From Ruegeria sp. HKCCSA071 (GTDB lineage Bacteria; Pseudomonadota; Alphaproteobacteria; Rhodobacterales; Rhodobacteraceae): a stretch of 64,000 nucleotides of DNA. The notes below the pieces were generated by a model. That model ran no database searches, was not told the origin of the DNA, and saw nothing but the letters and a program-made list of their open reading frames with translations. The stretch covers positions 248,001 to 312,000 of the forward strand of contig NZ_JAEDOX010000001.1 of NCBI RefSeq assembly GCF_017872555.1, written 5' to 3'. The stretch's first letter is position 1. Each line of letters begins with the position of its first letter. Made by a program: the position numbers and the translations under genes. Below, piece by piece: positions 1 through 7,875 of the stretch.

Positions 1-2
1 CG

Positions 3-350
3 TCCTCGCTTGAAGTCTTTCTGACGGTGAACGGCCTGACAATGCTGGCTGTGGGCACGGTGGTTGGGGCGGTTTTCGCAACCGTTCTGTATATGATCAC
101 TGTTTTGTCGATCCCACTGCTGTTGGACCGCGAACTGGATTTTGTCACGGCGATGATTGCAAGCTTTACCTATGTGTCCGGAAATTTTCCGGTGATGCTT
201 GTCTGGGGGGTAATCATCGCTGTTCTGACGTTCCTGGCCATGGTGCCCTGGTTTCTGGGCCTTCTGGTGGTCCTGCCACTGTTGGGCCACGCCAGTTGGC
301 ACCTGTATAGACAAATCACCCAAGTCGAAGGCGGGGAAGCATCGTCCTGA
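3..350 (+). CDS. DUF2189-type integral membrane protein, C-terminal part
   Basis: The reading frame is open to the left edge of the window, so the start is missing; the GTG at 27 is internal to a longer frame. The visible 115 residues are mostly hydrophobic, with about three or four membrane segments and a short charged C-terminus. The pattern resembles the end of the DUF2189 family, predicted inner-membrane proteins of about 260 residues found in alphaproteobacteria and sometimes near cytochrome oxidase genes. No catalytic motif is visible and the function is unknown. It ends 9 bases before the convergent XRE regulator. Confidence 0.7.
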   Translation, partial: SSLEVFLTVNGLTMLAVGTVVGAVFATVLYMITVLSIPLLLDRELDFVTAMIASFTYVSGNFPVMLVWGVIIAVLTFLAMVPWFLGLLVVLPLLGHASWHLYRQITQVEGGEASS

Positions 351-359
351 GATAACCGG

Positions 360-1079
360 TCAGAGTTGCTGAGCCGGATTGTTCGTAGACAGCCGCGCAG
401 CGGCGAAAATTGCAGCTGCATCATGCCCGAGATATTTCAGAACCACGGGCTCCGGTGCTTCAGGGGTGGCCGGGCTGATAACCGTACCCCGCCACTGAAC
501 CGCTGTTCCCGTCGGATCGGGTGAAATCATATAAACGCGACTGTTTTGACCCTCCCGCTGAGAGGTCAGCATATAGACGGAATCGCCGGAGCAGGCGACG
601 ATCCCCTGTATTTCGCGCGCTTGCGGCGTTGCCTCAGGCATCGCCGCGCGCGACACATATCCGCGTATCAATGTGCATTGGGCCTGTGGCCGGGCGTGCA
701 GAAGGGTCATACGGTGCGAGGCCGAGACGCTTTCGATCACGGCGTAAAACCCCGGAGAAAACGCAGTTCTGGCGATCATGTCCACACCTGACCCAAGAAA
801 CTCGGTCAAGGCAGTTTTCGCGGCGTGATCCTCGACCTTTTCAATTTCGTCCAGCGGCTTCAGAAGAATGCGCGCATCCACGTCGAAAAACCGACAGATG
901 CGATCCAGAACATCTGGCCGTGGAACACTTTCGCCCGAAAGATACCTGTTGAATTGCGTGCGATTTACGCCAAGCTTGCGGCACAGTGCCGAGACTGACC
1001 GATACCTTCGTGCCAATTGCCGCAGGTTCGCGCCAAACATCGCGCGAAGTTCAGCCGGGCTGCGAATGTCGTTGGTCAT
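360..1079 (-). CDS. XRE-family helix-turn-helix transcriptional regulator
   Basis: This 239-residue protein carries a Cro/C1-type helix-turn-helix at about residues 12-65, with the recognition-helix region SALCRKLGVNRTQFNRYLSG. It is followed by a long C-terminal domain without recognised motifs, possibly for ligand sensing or dimerisation. I chose the ATG at 1079 because the HTH begins shortly after it; the 18 codons upstream look like leader sequence. The gene is on the same strand as ilvBN but 313 bases downstream of ilvN, so it is probably a separate transcript. Its target is unknown; a pair of direct repeats upstream (1238-1275) could be its own operator. Confidence 0.8.
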   Translation of the reverse strand: MTNDIRSPAELRAMFGANLRQLARRYRSVSALCRKLGVNRTQFNRYLSGESVPRPDVLDRICRFFDVDARILLKPLDEIEKVEDHAAKTALTEFLGSGVDMIARTAFSPGFYAVIESVSASHRMTLLHARPQAQCTLIRGYVSRAAMPEATPQAREIQGIVACSGDSVYMLTSQREGQNSRVYMISPDPTGTAVQWRGTVISPATPEAPEPVVLKYLGHDAAAIFAAARLSTNNPAQQL

Positions 1080-1237
1080 GGATGCCCACGTCTTGCTGAG
1101 ATTCCTGAAAAACCATCGCAGCACTGGAACCAAGCCCCGGCGCGCAGTGAAAAATCGTACAGATTGACCCCAAGCAACGTATCCCCACGTCGCGTTGCGG
1201 CATCAAGGCTAAAGCCATAAAGCGCAATGGCAATAAG

Positions 1238-1275
1238 CTTTATCTAAAAATGACTGATCTTTATCTGGAAAAGAC
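1238..1275. promoter_or_regulatory. 17-bp direct repeats upstream of the XRE regulator
   Basis: Two copies of CTTTATCTrrAAAwGAC-like sequence (1238-1254 and 1259-1275) are spaced 21 bp apart, two helical turns, in an AT-rich stretch. They lie in the 313-base gap 1080-1392 that precedes the XRE gene and follows ilvN. The rest of that gap holds only imperfect GC hairpins near 1310-1390 that could end the ilvBN transcript; no gene is seen there. Binding by the XRE protein is an inference. Confidence 0.35.
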
Positions 1276-1392
1276 AGTTCTATGGCAAATTTAGCGCATA
1301 GAAAGGCGTTTGGGCCGTTTTTTGAAAGGCCCACCAACCTCAAATAGTGTTCCCACCTGGGGGCAAGATAATCCCCAAGGCGGGCATGTTGT

Positions 1393-1953
1393 TCAGTCGC
1401 CGCGCAGCAGGGCCGCCACGCCGGTACGGGCGATTTCCATCAGGCCCAGCGGGCGCATCAGGTCAGCAAAAGCGTCGATCTTGTCGGGCGCGCCGGTGAT
1501 TTCGAAGATGAAAGAGTTCAGGGTGCTGTCAACCACATTGGCGCGGAAGATGTCAGCCAGGCGCAGCGCCTCGACTCGTTTGTCGCCTTCACCCACGACC
1601 TTGATAATGGCAAGTTCGCGTTCAACCGAAGGGCCTTCGACCGTCAGGTCATGCACGTCGTGGACAGTCACGATCCGGCCCAGCTGCGCCTTGATCTGTT
1701 CGATCACCTGCGGTGTGCCGGTGGTGACAATGGTGATGCGGCTCAGGTGTCCTGTGTGATCCACCTCGGCCACGGTCAGGCTTTCGATGTTGTATCCGCG
1801 CCCCGAGAACAGTCCGATCACACGGGCCAGGACACCGGGTTCGTTCTCGACCAGCACGGCAATGGTGTGGCGTTCCTGCACGTCCGAGAAGGTAGGTCGT
1901 AGGTTGTAGGCCGAATGGCGATTGGAGCCTTTTTTGATATGTAGGGCAGACAT
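1393..1953 (-). CDS. ilvN: Acetolactate synthase small (regulatory) subunit
   Basis: This is the regulatory subunit of acetohydroxyacid synthase, the first common enzyme of valine, leucine and isoleucine synthesis; it binds valine for feedback inhibition and activates the catalytic subunit. The N-terminal ACT domain at about residues 28-100 includes HTIAVLVENEPGVLARV and the Gly-rich turn FSGRGYNIESL; a C-terminal ALS_ss_C domain follows. At 186 residues it has the long form typical of alphaproteobacteria. The ATG at 1953 has an AAAGGGA ribosome site. It lies 68 bases downstream of ilvB on the same strand and should be co-transcribed and share the attenuator. Confidence 0.95.
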   Translation of the reverse strand: MSALHIKKGSNRHSAYNLRPTFSDVQERHTIAVLVENEPGVLARVIGLFSGRGYNIESLTVAEVDHTGHLSRITIVTTGTPQVIEQIKAQLGRIVTVHDVHDLTVEGPSVERELAIIKVVGEGDKRVEALRLADIFRANVVDSTLNSFIFEITGAPDKIDAFADLMRPLGLMEIARTGVAALLRGD

Positions 1954-2021
1954 TTATGTCCCTTTCATCATCCTGTGTTTGCCGAGTGCAATAGTCGCCC
2001 GGCGATAATCCTTGGACGGTA

Positions 2022-3773
2022 TCAGACCAGAACCGAACCTTTGCTGTCGATCACGCCCTGCGTCTCGGCTTCGCCCAAAAGCATCTCGTTATGTGCCTTG
2101 CCCGACGGGATCATGGGGAAGCAGTTCTCGTGCTTCTCTACCACACAGTCGAAGATTACCGGACCGTCATAGTTGATCATTTCCATGATCGCGTCGTCCA
2201 GATCGGCGGGGTCGGAACACAGGATACCTTTGGCGCCAAACGCCTCGGCGAGTTTCACGAAATCGGGCAGGGCTTCGGACCAGCTGTGCGAATAGCGCTC
2301 GCCATGCAGCAGTTCCTGCCACTGACGGACCATGCCAAGGCGCTCGTTGTTCAGGATGAACTGCTTGACGGGCAGGCGGTACTGAACGGCCGTGCCCATT
2401 TCCTGCATGTTCATGAGCCAAGAGGCTTCACCGGCGACGTTGATTACCAGCGCGTCCGGATGTGCCATCTGGACACCGATGGAGGCGGGGAAGCCGTAGC
2501 CCATAGTGCCCAACCCGCCCGATGTCATCCAGCGGTTGGGGTCTTCGAACCCAAGATATTGTGCTGCCCACATCTGGTGCTGGCCAACCTCGGTGGTGAT
2601 ATAGCGGTCATGCTTTTTCGTCAGCTCTTCAAGACGTTGCAGCGCATATTGCGGTTTGATCGACTTTTCGCTGTTGGTGTAGGACAGACAGTTAATCTTG
2701 CGCCATTCGGAGATCTGTGCCTGCCATTTCTTGACGGCTGCTGCATCGGTCTTGCGCCCGCGTGATTTCCACACCTTCAGAATGTCTTCCAGTACATGCG
2801 CCACGTCGCCGACAATCGGGATGTCCACACGGATGACCTTGTTGATCGAAGACGGATCAATGTCGATATGGGCTTTCTTGGACTTTGGAGAGAACGCGTC
2901 AATGCGCCCTGTGATCCGGTCGTCGAACCGTGCGCCGATGTTGATCATCAGGTCACAGCCATGCATTGCAAGGTTCGCCTCGTAAAGGCCGTGCATCCCC
3001 AGCATACCCAACCAGTTTTCGCCCGACGCGGGATAAGCGCCCAGACCCATCAGGGTTGAGGTGATCGGGAAGCCGGTGGAATCCACCAGTTCGCGCAGCA
3101 ACTGGCTGGCTGCGGGGCCAGAATTGATGACGCCACCGCCCGTATAGAAAACCGGCTTCTTCGCTTTTTCAATGGCTGCAACAAGCTCGTTGATTTCCTC
3201 CAGATCGCCTTTCAGCACAGGCTGGTAGTGCGAGGTCGAAGGTTTCGGACTGTTGTATTCACCCGTGGCAAACTGCACATCCTTGGGAATGTCGATCAGA
3301 ACCGGGCCGGGACGGCCCGACTTGGCCACATGGAAAGCCTCGTGCAGCGTTTCGGCCAGCGAATTCGTGTCCTTTACCAGCCAGTTATGTTTGGTGCAGG
3401 GGCGGGTGATGCCAACGGTGTCGGCCTCCTGAAAGGCATCCGATCCGATCATGAAGGTCGGGACCTGTCCGGTCAGAACCACAATCGGGATCGAGTCCAG
3501 CAACGCATCGGTCAGGCCGGTAACGGCGTTTGTGGCACCGGGACCAGAGGTTACAAGCGCAACACCCGGCTTGCCGGTCGACCGCGCATAGCCTTCGGCG
3601 GCGTGGATTGCACCCTGTTCGTGACGCACCAGAATGTGGCGAATGTCGTTTTGCAGAAAGATCTCGTCATAGATCGGTAGGACGGCGCCACCGGGGTATC
3701 CGAATACCGTGTCCACGCCCTGATCCTTGAGGGCCTGAACCACCATCTTTGCGCCGGTCATCTCACGTGTCAT
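2022..3773 (-). CDS. ilvB: Acetolactate synthase large (catalytic) subunit
   Basis: This TPP enzyme condenses two pyruvates, or pyruvate with 2-oxobutyrate, in branched-chain amino acid synthesis. The 583-residue protein has the usual three domains. The catalytic glutamate is E52 in the RHEQGA motif, and the TPP-binding segment reads GEASWLMNMQE...LNN, with Glu in place of the usual Asp of GDG, a variant I recall as common in alphaproteobacterial enzymes. I chose the ATG at 3773 because it is preceded by a GGAGC ribosome site and homologues start there. The 66 upstream codons of the open frame lie in the regulatory leader and are not protein. Confidence 0.96.
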   Translation of the reverse strand: MTREMTGAKMVVQALKDQGVDTVFGYPGGAVLPIYDEIFLQNDIRHILVRHEQGAIHAAEGYARSTGKPGVALVTSGPGATNAVTGLTDALLDSIPIVVLTGQVPTFMIGSDAFQEADTVGITRPCTKHNWLVKDTNSLAETLHEAFHVAKSGRPGPVLIDIPKDVQFATGEYNSPKPSTSHYQPVLKGDLEEINELVAAIEKAKKPVFYTGGGVINSGPAASQLLRELVDSTGFPITSTLMGLGAYPASGENWLGMLGMHGLYEANLAMHGCDLMINIGARFDDRITGRIDAFSPKSKKAHIDIDPSSINKVIRVDIPIVGDVAHVLEDILKVWKSRGRKTDAAAVKKWQAQISEWRKINCLSYTNSEKSIKPQYALQRLEELTKKHDRYITTEVGQHQMWAAQYLGFEDPNRWMTSGGLGTMGYGFPASIGVQMAHPDALVINVAGEASWLMNMQEMGTAVQYRLPVKQFILNNERLGMVRQWQELLHGERYSHSWSEALPDFVKLAEAFGAKGILCSDPADLDDAIMEMINYDGPVIFDCVVEKHENCFPMIPSGKAHNEMLLGEAETQGVIDSKGSVLV

Positions 3774-3812
3774 CTGCTTTGCTCCGTTCGCGACATGTGT
3801 CTTGCGTTTGAC

Positions 3813-3840
3813 AAAAAAAAGCCCCCGAATTTTCGGAGGC
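3813..3840 (-). terminator. Intrinsic terminator of the ilvB attenuator
   Basis: Read on the minus strand, a stem-loop with arms GCCTCCGAA and TTCGGGGGC (one G-U pair, two-base loop) is followed directly by eight T. It lies about 40 bases upstream of the ilvB start codon and downstream of a short leader ORF, so it can stop transcription before ilvB. Its promoter-proximal arm shares two bases with the second arm of a competing stem (3839-3847). Confidence 0.85.
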
Positions 3841-3881
3841 GCATGGGTTCGATTATGGTTTACCGTTACCGGCCCATGCGC
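3839..3881 (-). promoter_or_regulatory. Competing stem (candidate antiterminator) of the ilvB leader
   Basis: A perfect 9-bp inverted repeat pairs GCGCATGGG (3873-3881, minus sense) with CCCATGCGC (3839-3847). The first arm lies inside the last codons of the leader peptide. The second arm takes the first two bases of the terminator stem. A ribosome finishing the leader would cover the first arm and allow termination; a ribosome stalled upstream at the Leu/Val/Ile codons would leave it free. The mechanism is inferred by analogy with known amino acid attenuators. Confidence 0.65.
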
Positions 3882-3913
3882 GTGGTTCCTACGATTACGA
3901 CTAGCGTTCTCAT
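3866..3913 (-). CDS. ilvB leader peptide (attenuation peptide)
   Basis: This 15-residue ORF reads MRTLVVIVGTTRMGR then TAA. It starts with ATG, preceded by AAGGAG at suitable spacing. Residues 4-8 are Leu-Val-Val-Ile-Val, the three end products of the pathway, a composition expected of a ribosome-stalling control peptide. It is followed by the competing stem and the terminator. The peptide itself probably has no function after synthesis. It is too short for routine gene finding. Confidence 0.8.
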   Translation of the reverse strand: MRTLVVIVGTTRMGR

Positions 3914-3942
3914 CGCCAGAGGCTCCTTTTTGCTTGCAGGGG

Positions 3943-3971
3943 ACATTATGGTCGGGGGGGAGGAGCGTCAA
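3943..3971 (-). promoter_or_regulatory. Probable sigma-70-type promoter of ilvB
   Basis: On the minus strand TTGACG (3966-3971) and TAATGT (3943-3948) are separated by 17 bases. Initiation about 7-9 bases further would give an RNA starting near 3936, just upstream of the leader peptide ribosome site. The remainder of the divergent gap to 4193 is AT-rich near 3980-4030 and should also hold the promoter for the oxygenase gene. Confidence 0.5.
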
Positions 3972-4193
3972 CAGGCAAATCTACCAATTTTCTATCTCAA
4001 TGGCGGTATTTTGCGAAATTTTGTTGCGCAGATTGCCGCATGCCCGGAATTTCCGGGAAAAGGGCGGTCGTTCTCCTGAGGGCGGGACAGGTATGAAGGT
4101 CTGAATGCGTCAGGCCGATGTCTGAAACTGGCATGATCCGGTGTTTTGTCTGGGTCACGCTGACCTTGTGGTCGCAAACGAGGGAGGCGGAGC

Positions 4194-5039
4194 ATGTTAC
4201 AGGACCTGGTAGATCTGGGACGATATCCGATCGATCGCTCGGATTCGCCAGCTTACAGGCGATTGATCGAGGATTTGCGGCGCGAGTTGGAACAGGACGG
4301 ATGTGCGGTTCTACCGGGTTTCGCACATGCACAGGGGATCGAGCTTTTGGTGCAAGAGGCCGACGAGGTGGCGCCCAATGCACACCGGTCTTTCAATCGT
4401 ACAAATGCCTATTTCACCAAAGACGACCCACGGTTCGACGCCGCCCATCCGATCAGACGGTTCTATGACCGTTCGAACGCGTTTGTTCCTGCCGACAATT
4501 TTGCGCAGTCCGGTCCTCTGCGCAGGATTTACGAGTTTAGCGGATTTCTTCCCTTCATTCGGGATGCGCTGGATGAGCCTGAGGACCGCTTCTTTCGTTA
4601 CGACGACCCGTTGGCAGACGTGATCATCAATGTCGTGGAAGAGGGGCAGGGCTTTCCCTGGCATTTCGACACCAACAACTACACCGTGACACTGGCGATC
4701 CAGAATGGCGAGCAGGGCGGTGCATTCGAATACGCGCCCAATCTGCGCTCAGCCGAGGATGAGAATTTCGATCAGGTCGCTTCGGTTCTGGATGGAAACA
4801 CGGCGCGTGTTCATCGGCTGGAATTGCGACCTGGGGATTTGCAGATATTCAAAGGCCGCTATTCCCTGCACAGGGTCGCACCGGTCAAGGGCACGCGGCG
4901 GCGGTATGTGGGTATCTTTTCATTTGTCGAGGCCGAAGGCATGTGCGGCGGGATCGAGCGGACGCAGCAGCTCTATGGACGCGTGTTGCCGCACCATTAC
5001 GAGCGTGCGGGTTTGCGAAGGGATCAGTTGCTGGATTAA
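4194..5039 (+). CDS. HalD/ArpA-like Fe(II)/2-oxoglutarate-dependent oxygenase
   Basis: This 281-residue protein has the double-stranded beta-helix iron site: H157 and D159 in PWHFDTNNYT, a distal H226 in YSLHRVAP, and arginines 235-237 that could bind 2-oxoglutarate. The layout resembles the ArpA/HalD/BesD group, which acts on free amino acids or small molecules. Halogenases of that group have Gly instead of the Asp ligand; the Asp here predicts hydroxylation or another oxidation rather than halogenation. A strong ribosome site (GAGGGAGGCGGAG) precedes the ATG. It is divergent from ilvB and 47 bases upstream of a VOC gene. The substrate is unknown. Confidence 0.75.
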   Translation: MLQDLVDLGRYPIDRSDSPAYRRLIEDLRRELEQDGCAVLPGFAHAQGIELLVQEADEVAPNAHRSFNRTNAYFTKDDPRFDAAHPIRRFYDRSNAFVPADNFAQSGPLRRIYEFSGFLPFIRDALDEPEDRFFRYDDPLADVIINVVEEGQGFPWHFDTNNYTVTLAIQNGEQGGAFEYAPNLRSAEDENFDQVASVLDGNTARVHRLELRPGDLQIFKGRYSLHRVAPVKGTRRRYVGIFSFVEAEGMCGGIERTQQLYGRVLPHHYERAGLRRDQLLD

Positions 5040-5086
5040 CAGATCATCACGGGTAAACTGAAACTATTTCCTGTTCGGAGCTTCAG

Positions 5087-5470
5087 ATGCCCAAGATTTT
5101 GCAACTTACCCCATTTGTACTGTGTTCATCCTTGCAGAACCAGATTGATTTCTACTGTAAGCGACTAGGATTTACCTGTAGCTTCAAGCAGGACAATTAC
5201 GCATTTTTGTCACTTGGCCCGGTCGCCATTCGGTTGTTGGAATGCCCACCGCGAGAGGATGGCAAGGCGTTGGGCGACGACCAGTCGTTTTATGTTGATG
5301 TAGACGATATCGACGGCTTTTATGAAAACTTGCGGGCTGGGTTGGCCGATCTGCCCGAGGGGCGCGTTCGGCCTCCGTTCGACCAACCTTATTTGCAGCG
5401 TGAGTTTCACATTCTGGATGAAGACGGAACACTTGTGTTCTTTGGTCAGGATATCAGACCCCGGGCGTGA
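5087..5470 (+). CDS. VOC-superfamily (glyoxalase/bleomycin-resistance-like) protein
   Basis: This 127-residue protein has the two beta-alpha-beta-beta-beta modules of the vicinal oxygen chelate fold, with the first motif LQNQIDFYCKRLGF and the closing FHILDEDGTLVFFGQD. Members include glyoxalase I, extradiol dioxygenases and drug-binding resistance proteins. The typical metal ligands cannot be assigned with certainty, so the activity is open. It follows the oxygenase gene by 47 bases on the same strand and may be co-transcribed. It ends convergently with the response regulator at 5553; the 82 bases between hold only small hairpins. Confidence 0.75.
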   Translation: MPKILQLTPFVLCSSLQNQIDFYCKRLGFTCSFKQDNYAFLSLGPVAIRLLECPPREDGKALGDDQSFYVDVDDIDGFYENLRAGLADLPEGRVRPPFDQPYLQREFHILDEDGTLVFFGQDIRPRA

Positions 5471-5552
5471 ACGCTCCCGCCTGTTATCGCTATGCTTGCG
5501 GCAAGCCTCCTCTAGTTGGGTAAGGCAGCACTGGGCTGCGACCGCGCATCGA

Positions 5553-6200
5553 TCAGAAGCCGACCCCGGTGCCTTGCAGCATGCCATGTTCCAGCGCATA
5601 GCGGGTCAGCCCGGCGGTCGAGGAAATTCCCAGTTTGCGCTTGATGTTCTTGCGATGCGTTTCAACCGTTCGCACCGAGATATCCAGCTTTTGTGCAACC
5701 TCTTTGTTTGATTTGCCCTGCGCCAGTTCCAGCAGAATTGTTTGCTCGCGCCCTGTCAGCGCCTCGCGCGCGTCGCCGCCTTTGGGCTTCAGGGATCCAC
5801 TTGCGCCGGTGCACAGATACTGCTCACCCCGCATGACCGCATCGATGGCCTGCTTGATCTCTTCGGTTGGGACATCTTTGAGAACATAGCCTTTTGCACC
5901 GTGGCTGAGCGCGGTCGAAATATATTCGGGGCTGTCATGCATCGACAGGATCAGGATGCACGTATCGGGCAGACGTTCCAGAATGATCTCCGTGGCGCTG
6001 AGGCCGCCGAGGCCAGGCATGTTCAGGTCCATCAGGATGACATCCGGGGAAAGGCCAACCGCATGATCCACCGCGGCCTGACCGCTGCCGAGTGTCCCAA
6101 CCACTTCGATATCGTCGTAGCTTTCAAGGATCGACTGAATGCCCTCGGCCACCATGGGATGATCGTCGACAATTAGAACTCGGATATTCTTGGCGCTCAT
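5553..6200 (-). CDS. LuxR/NarL-family response regulator
   Basis: This 215-residue protein has an N-terminal receiver domain (acidic pair D12-D13, phospho-acceptor D58 in LMDLNMPG, a switch residue in LSMHDS and the conserved Lys in YVLKD). A C-terminal LuxR-type helix-turn-helix follows at about residues 145-210 (LTGREQTILLELAQGKSNKEVAQKL). Its ATG overlaps the stop codon of the upstream histidine kinase, so the two are translationally coupled partners. It probably controls the divergent TRAP transporter genes. Confidence 0.92.
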   Translation of the reverse strand: MSAKNIRVLIVDDHPMVAEGIQSILESYDDIEVVGTLGSGQAAVDHAVGLSPDVILMDLNMPGLGGLSATEIILERLPDTCILILSMHDSPEYISTALSHGAKGYVLKDVPTEEIKQAIDAVMRGEQYLCTGASGSLKPKGGDAREALTGREQTILLELAQGKSNKEVAQKLDISVRTVETHRKNIKRKLGISSTAGLTRYALEHGMLQGTGVGF

Positions 6201-7630
6201 GTACCGGCCTTTCGGTTCGGAGTTGCGTCTTCCTGCGGTGGCAACAGGTGGCTCAGCGGCAGACTGGCCTCGATTACCGTACCGCCGCGCGGCCCGCGTG
6301 ATGACAGAATACGCAGCGATCCGTCAAGTTGCTCAATTCGTTCCTGCATGTTGCGCAGACCGATGCCGGTGGTCGGGGTCCCGGATTCTGCGCGCAAGCC
6401 ACGGCCATTGTCGGTGATCCGCATGGTTGCGCCTTTCTTGTGGCCGCGCAGGTCAATCGTCACATAAGAGGCGTCGGCGTGGCGTTCGATATTTGTCAGC
6501 GCCTCTTGGGCGATGCGATAGAGCGCGATCTTGCTGTCCTGATCCAGCCGGTTGCGGAATACGACGGTGGAAAACTCAGTCTCGATCCCGGTTCGTTCGC
6601 GAAAATCGTCGGTCAGAGCCTTCAGCGCAGGTCCAAGACCAAGGTCGTCCAGCACGCCGGGGCGCAGGTCACGGCTGATGCGACGGACCTCGGTGATGGC
6701 GGTGCGAAGATGGTCGATGCCTTTGTCCAGCGGATCGCGCGCACCTGCATCATCGCCGCGCAACAGACGGCGGCGCGCATTGTCCAGCGCATAGCGTACA
6801 CCCACAAGGATCTGGCTGATGCCATCATGCAGTTCGCGGGCAACCCGGCCGCGTTCTTCTTCCTGCGCGTCGAAGACACGTTGCGTCAGTTCCTTCAGCT
6901 TGGCATCCGCCAACCGCCGCTCGCGAATGTTCAGCAACATGCCCGAGGCAAAGACAATCAGAACGGCAGCAACAACAATGGCGCCGATATACATGAAGGT
7001 GCGCTGCACGCGGGCCTCGACCTCGGCCCTTGCGTTGGCGACCGTGGCGACAATGTCGTCAATGAAGACCCCGGTACCCACGACCCAGCGCCAGTCCTGC
7101 AACCCGACGACGTAGGCGATCATCTGCGCCTCATCCCCGGTCGAGGGTTTTTCCCACATGAAGCTGTGCCACCCGGCCCCCTGACGGGCGAGGCGAATGA
7201 ACTCGTCAACGATGGGCGTGCCATCGCTGTCGGTCAGACCTTCCCAGTTGCGGTTGATAAATTGTGTCTGACGGGGGCTGACCAGATTGTTGCCATCATA
7301 GTCGTAAACAAAAAAGAACCCGTCCTGCCCATAGATCATTGCCGAAAGTATCTGCGAGACAAGGTTCTTTGACACCTCGTCATCCGGTTCAGCGCGGCCA
7401 TAGATATAGGCAAAACCATTGCGCGCCTGCGTCACGTAGTTGCGCAGTTCTTCTTTCTTGGCTTCGATCAGGCTGCGCTCCAGGGCTTCGATCTCGCGCT
7501 CGGCGGTCGCACGCGCCTCATATGCGACAAGCACAGCGATTGCGGCCACGGCCACAACCAGCGGGATTGCGGCCACCAGCGACAGTTTCTGCGCATAGGT
7601 CAGCGAGACCAGATGTCGAAGTCTTTGCAT
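6197..7630 (-). CDS. Cache-domain sensor histidine kinase (HisKA_3 type)
   Basis: The 477-residue protein has a membrane segment at about residues 13-37, a periplasmic single-Cache domain (about 40-210, with DGFFFVYDYDGN and WRWVVGTGVFIDDI), and a second membrane segment near 214-231. A HisKA_3 dimerisation domain follows with phospho-acceptor H268 in ARELHDGISQ, then a HATPase_c domain (N-box QEALTNIERHA, G-box DNGRG). The ATG at 7630 is preferred; the 32 upstream codons lack membrane or domain features. Cache domains of this kind bind small organic acids. Placement divergent from dctPQM suggests it senses the TRAP substrate or a relative. Confidence 0.9.
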   Translation of the reverse strand: MQRLRHLVSLTYAQKLSLVAAIPLVVAVAAIAVLVAYEARATAEREIEALERSLIEAKKEELRNYVTQARNGFAYIYGRAEPDDEVSKNLVSQILSAMIYGQDGFFFVYDYDGNNLVSPRQTQFINRNWEGLTDSDGTPIVDEFIRLARQGAGWHSFMWEKPSTGDEAQMIAYVVGLQDWRWVVGTGVFIDDIVATVANARAEVEARVQRTFMYIGAIVVAAVLIVFASGMLLNIRERRLADAKLKELTQRVFDAQEEERGRVARELHDGISQILVGVRYALDNARRRLLRGDDAGARDPLDKGIDHLRTAITEVRRISRDLRPGVLDDLGLGPALKALTDDFRERTGIETEFSTVVFRNRLDQDSKIALYRIAQEALTNIERHADASYVTIDLRGHKKGATMRITDNGRGLRAESGTPTTGIGLRNMQERIEQLDGSLRILSSRGPRGGTVIEASLPLSHLLPPQEDATPNRKAGT

Positions 7631-7764
7631 GGACGAATCGATACGCAAGCGGCGGCAAAAATGCAAAAAGATTGGCGTTGGTCTGTGAAATTCCGGTATT
7701 TGGGCCGTTTTTGTTGGAGTTTTCATTCGGAAATTTCACCGCATCCCCAAAAGAAATCGATTCT

Positions 7765-7778
7765 CTACGCAGTAGTAG
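7765..7778. promoter_or_regulatory. Candidate response-regulator site CTAC-N6-GTAG
   Basis: The dyad CTACGCAGTAGTAG lies in the 245-base divergent gap between the sensor kinase and dctP, about 100 bases upstream of dctP. Short dyads of this size suit LuxR-type dimers. No other evidence links it to the response regulator. Confidence 0.3.
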
Positions 7779-7829
7779 GTATTCCCTTTCGCTTCGCTCA
7801 CATTAGGCTGACGCGCACTGAATGCGACA

Positions 7830-7848
7830 GATCCGGTACTGCCGGATC
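7830..7848 (+). promoter_or_regulatory. Inverted repeat in the dctP leader
   Basis: GATCCGG and CCGGATC form a perfect 7-bp dyad with a five-base loop, 27 bases upstream of the dctP start. It could be an operator or an mRNA stem that stabilises the 5' end. No T-run follows, so it is not a terminator. Confidence 0.35.
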
Positions 7849-7875
7849 GTGACTATGAAGGGGAGGAACACTCAT

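Noticed and set aside
3774..3971. 66-codon extension of IlvB
   Set aside because: It overlaps the leader peptide, stems and terminator; homologues start at 3773.
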